Shown here piece after piece: positions 63,401 to 64,000 of a stretch of DNA of 64,000 nt (within the stretch, counting starts at the first letter, position 1; each line of letters opens with the position of its first letter). A program made the translations under genes and the position numbers. The DNA comes from Pseudoclavibacter chungangensis (GTDB taxonomy: Bacteria; Actinomycetota; Actinomycetes; Actinomycetales; Microbacteriaceae), in assembly GCF_013410545.1 (NCBI RefSeq), contig NZ_JACCFV010000001.1, positions 930,001 through 994,000 on the forward strand, written 5' to 3'. The notes beneath the pieces were generated by a model. The model searched no databases. It was not told the DNA's origin and saw nothing but the letters and a program-made list of their open reading frames with translations.

Positions 63401-63821
63401 GAACGACGCGATCGGACCGGCGCGCGAGCACGATGCGGCCTCGTGTCCCGCGCCACCCGCCGACCCCGGCGGTGCCGTGACCGGTGGGCCACCGATCGAA
63501 CGCGCCTCGCTCGTGTACCTCGCCGTGTCGGCCGCGGCGGGGTCGTGGTCGACACGGGACCAGGAGCCCATGGGGGCCGAGGACGAGCGCGCGTTCCGGG
63601 AACGCGTGGCGGCGACCGCACTCGGCATGATCGGGGCCTCCGACGTGACGCCCGCACGGCGCGTCCCGGGTGACCCGTCCGACGAGGTGCGCGACGGCGA
63701 TGCGGGCCCGACGCCCCTGGACCGCGCGACGTATCTCGCCGATCCGGAGGAGCACTGCCTCACGGGCTTCGGCGGCCGCCCAGCGTGCCGCATCCACATC
63801 GTGCCGGAGGTCACCGAATGA
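60486..63821 (+). CDS. adnA: AdnA-type UvrD-like helicase-nuclease subunit
   Basis: About 1111 residues. A UvrD-like superfamily 1 motor (Q motif LDPSQRAVLD, Walker A GAPGSGKST at 39-47, Walker B VVVDDAQEL, with DDAQ rather than DEAQ) is followed by helicase domains and a C-terminal PD-(D/E)xK nuclease (IIDFKTGR, Asp near 945, with a preceding GSIDRLE strand). With the adjacent adnB start it forms the AdnAB double-strand-break resection machine of actinobacteria. GTG at 60486 is supported by the -10 spacing; ATG 60456 is possible. Confidence 0.88.
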   Translation: MHDDTRAPDHGGSGGTIPLDPSQRAVLDAPADESLAVVGAPGSGKSTTLVELVAHRIAEGMSPDAVLALVPGRRAATVMRDRLASRVGVATAGALARTPQSFAFEVVRADRARSGDEPPTLVTGADQDAVLRDIIAGDTERGAGDWDDTITADVRALRGFRSELRDLMATMSEFDVTPEELAALSSHRPAWRGAARVVAEVVEALSWQRESALDAPGLLLEAASVLYDSPRGSGPFGSLRLVVVDDAQELTEAARRLLVALEASGVTVVTFGDPDIATSVFRGGVAELASDWRGGTAPPPARALLTCVHRSGTAIREAVTAIVGRVGVRGEGRHRAAAADASGPHGSVERLRVSSRVEEATAIARYLRERHLVDGIAWRDMVVIARTGAAVPRLERLLARDDVPTSSPRPAPAGEDPGVQALVQIAALADERVALDAAVIESVLRSPLFGVDALRLRQLRRALRFEELDAGGSRTGDELLVEAVAAVGGLVTVDPDAPSAARSMARLAADRRLGAHPAVRAATRLGRALREATRRIHAGAAADEVLYEVWAAADVAELWRERALGDGEHARWAGAQLDAVVTLFDVAKRFVERAPDAPVGVFLDEWTARDVVADTLASRGQEDAVTIATPSATVGSQFRVAVIAGVEDGVWPNLRIRDSLLGAGHLADLVTGRDAERSIVDRRREVLDDETRMFAQALSRASERVLVTAVEGDEAQPSTLFRGLHATELESSALGRPFTLRGLTAELRRTGVREPERRDEAAALLAELAENGVDGAAPTEWFGLRERTSPGLVLPDADGAEPVIGVAPSGIESFERCGVEWFVQHHGGRTTSTQMALGTIAHAAGEFEFQTRDDRLAYARERLDELPTEAPWHRVQLERQVERFVGALCDYLDARRADGAELVGVERRFEVDLPVVAGDLACTVRLTGSIDRLEHTADDGTVIIDFKTGRTMRSKDEIATDAQLASYQFAYRNDAIGPAREHDAASCPAPPADPGGAVTGGPPIERASLVYLAVSAAAGSWSTRDQEPMGAEDERAFRERVAATALGMIGASDVTPARRVPGDPSDEVRDGDAGPTPLDRATYLADPEEHCLTGFGGRPACRIHIVPEVTE

Positions 63822-64000
63822 GCGAGCGACGCGAGATCACACACGAACTCCTCGCGGAGGCCCTCAGATCATCGGCCGATTCGCCCCTGATCGTCCCTAC
63901 CGACGAGCAGCGGGCGGTGATCGAGGCCCCGTTCGGGCCGAGTCTCGTGGTCGCGGGCGCCGGGAGCGGCAAGACGCAGACGATGGTGCAGCGCATCGTC
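63818..64000 (+). CDS. adnB: AdnB-type UvrD-like helicase subunit, N-terminal fragment
   Basis: The window ends 61 codons into this gene. Visible are a Q motif (PTDEQRAVIEAPFG) and Walker A AGAGSGKT, so it is a superfamily 1 helicase of the UvrD/PcrA type. Its ATG overlaps the adnA stop (ATGA), as in the adnA-adnB pair of mycobacteria, whose products form a heterodimer in double-strand-break end resection. The nuclease domain expected at the C-terminus is outside the window. Confidence 0.85.
   Translation, partial: MSERREITHELLAEALRSSADSPLIVPTDEQRAVIEAPFGPSLVVAGAGSGKTQTMVQRIV

Overview
The window is chromosomal DNA from a high-GC actinobacterium, most likely order Micrococcales and probably family Microbacteriaceae. 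I infer this from gene content and order: typA with a small membrane gene, fdxA, dapC and gltA; dapD/dapE; a TatB-type gene next to thyA-dfrA; mrp-DUF1003-MgtE/CBS; DUF3117; DUF3107; and the start of an AdnAB-type helicase-nuclease pair. Frequent GTG starts, 1-4 nt stop/start overlaps and many TANNNT hexamers 6-7 nt before start codons (leaderless-type promoters) fit. No rRNA, tRNA, CRISPR array, prophage or replication origin was recognised.

Left accessory part (1-13 kb): a GNAT fragment, a membrane-anchored protein, an alpha/beta hydrolase, and a three-gene operon in which an aldo/keto reductase lies between two related small membrane proteins. A LacI-type regulator follows, diverging from a tightly coupled catabolic operon (MHS-type MFS permease, Gfo/Idh/MocA dehydrogenase, TIM-barrel isomerase, DUF993). 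The DUF993 gene is split by an ISL3-family element with an exact 8-bp target duplication.

13-31 kb: a siderophore-interacting protein behind a DtxR/IdeR-like box, a patatin, an alkyltransferase-like protein, two MFS transporters, malQ, a lipoprotein, a CDF cation transporter, a CPBP protease/DCC pair, and a peptide-type ABC importer. The importer operon carries strong hairpins after its binding-protein gene and is interrupted by an antisense PH-like membrane protein gene.

31-50 kb is core metabolism: typA-(membrane)-fdxA-dapC, gltA, a TetR/quinone-reductase pair with tandem operators, divergent dapD/dapE, a PIG-V-type mannosyltransferase, sodA with deviating codon use, an O-methyltransferase, tatB-thyA-dfrA, and mrp-DUF1003-MgtE/CBS. 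dapC, dapD and dapE supply the succinylase branch of lysine/diaminopimelate synthesis.

50-64 kb: a stress-type protein, a divergent LysR / EamA-exporter pair in which both genes carry a single-base frameshift, a TMEM175-like channel with pepP, an EEP-family protein, a PHP phosphoesterase, a DEAD-box helicase, a ferritin-like protein, DUF3107 and adnA/adnB. A near-identical ~50-60 nt palindrome occurs three times (4171, 39627, 57215), always past the 3' end of one or two genes. It looks like a recurrent bidirectional terminator element and is the most unusual non-coding signal here.
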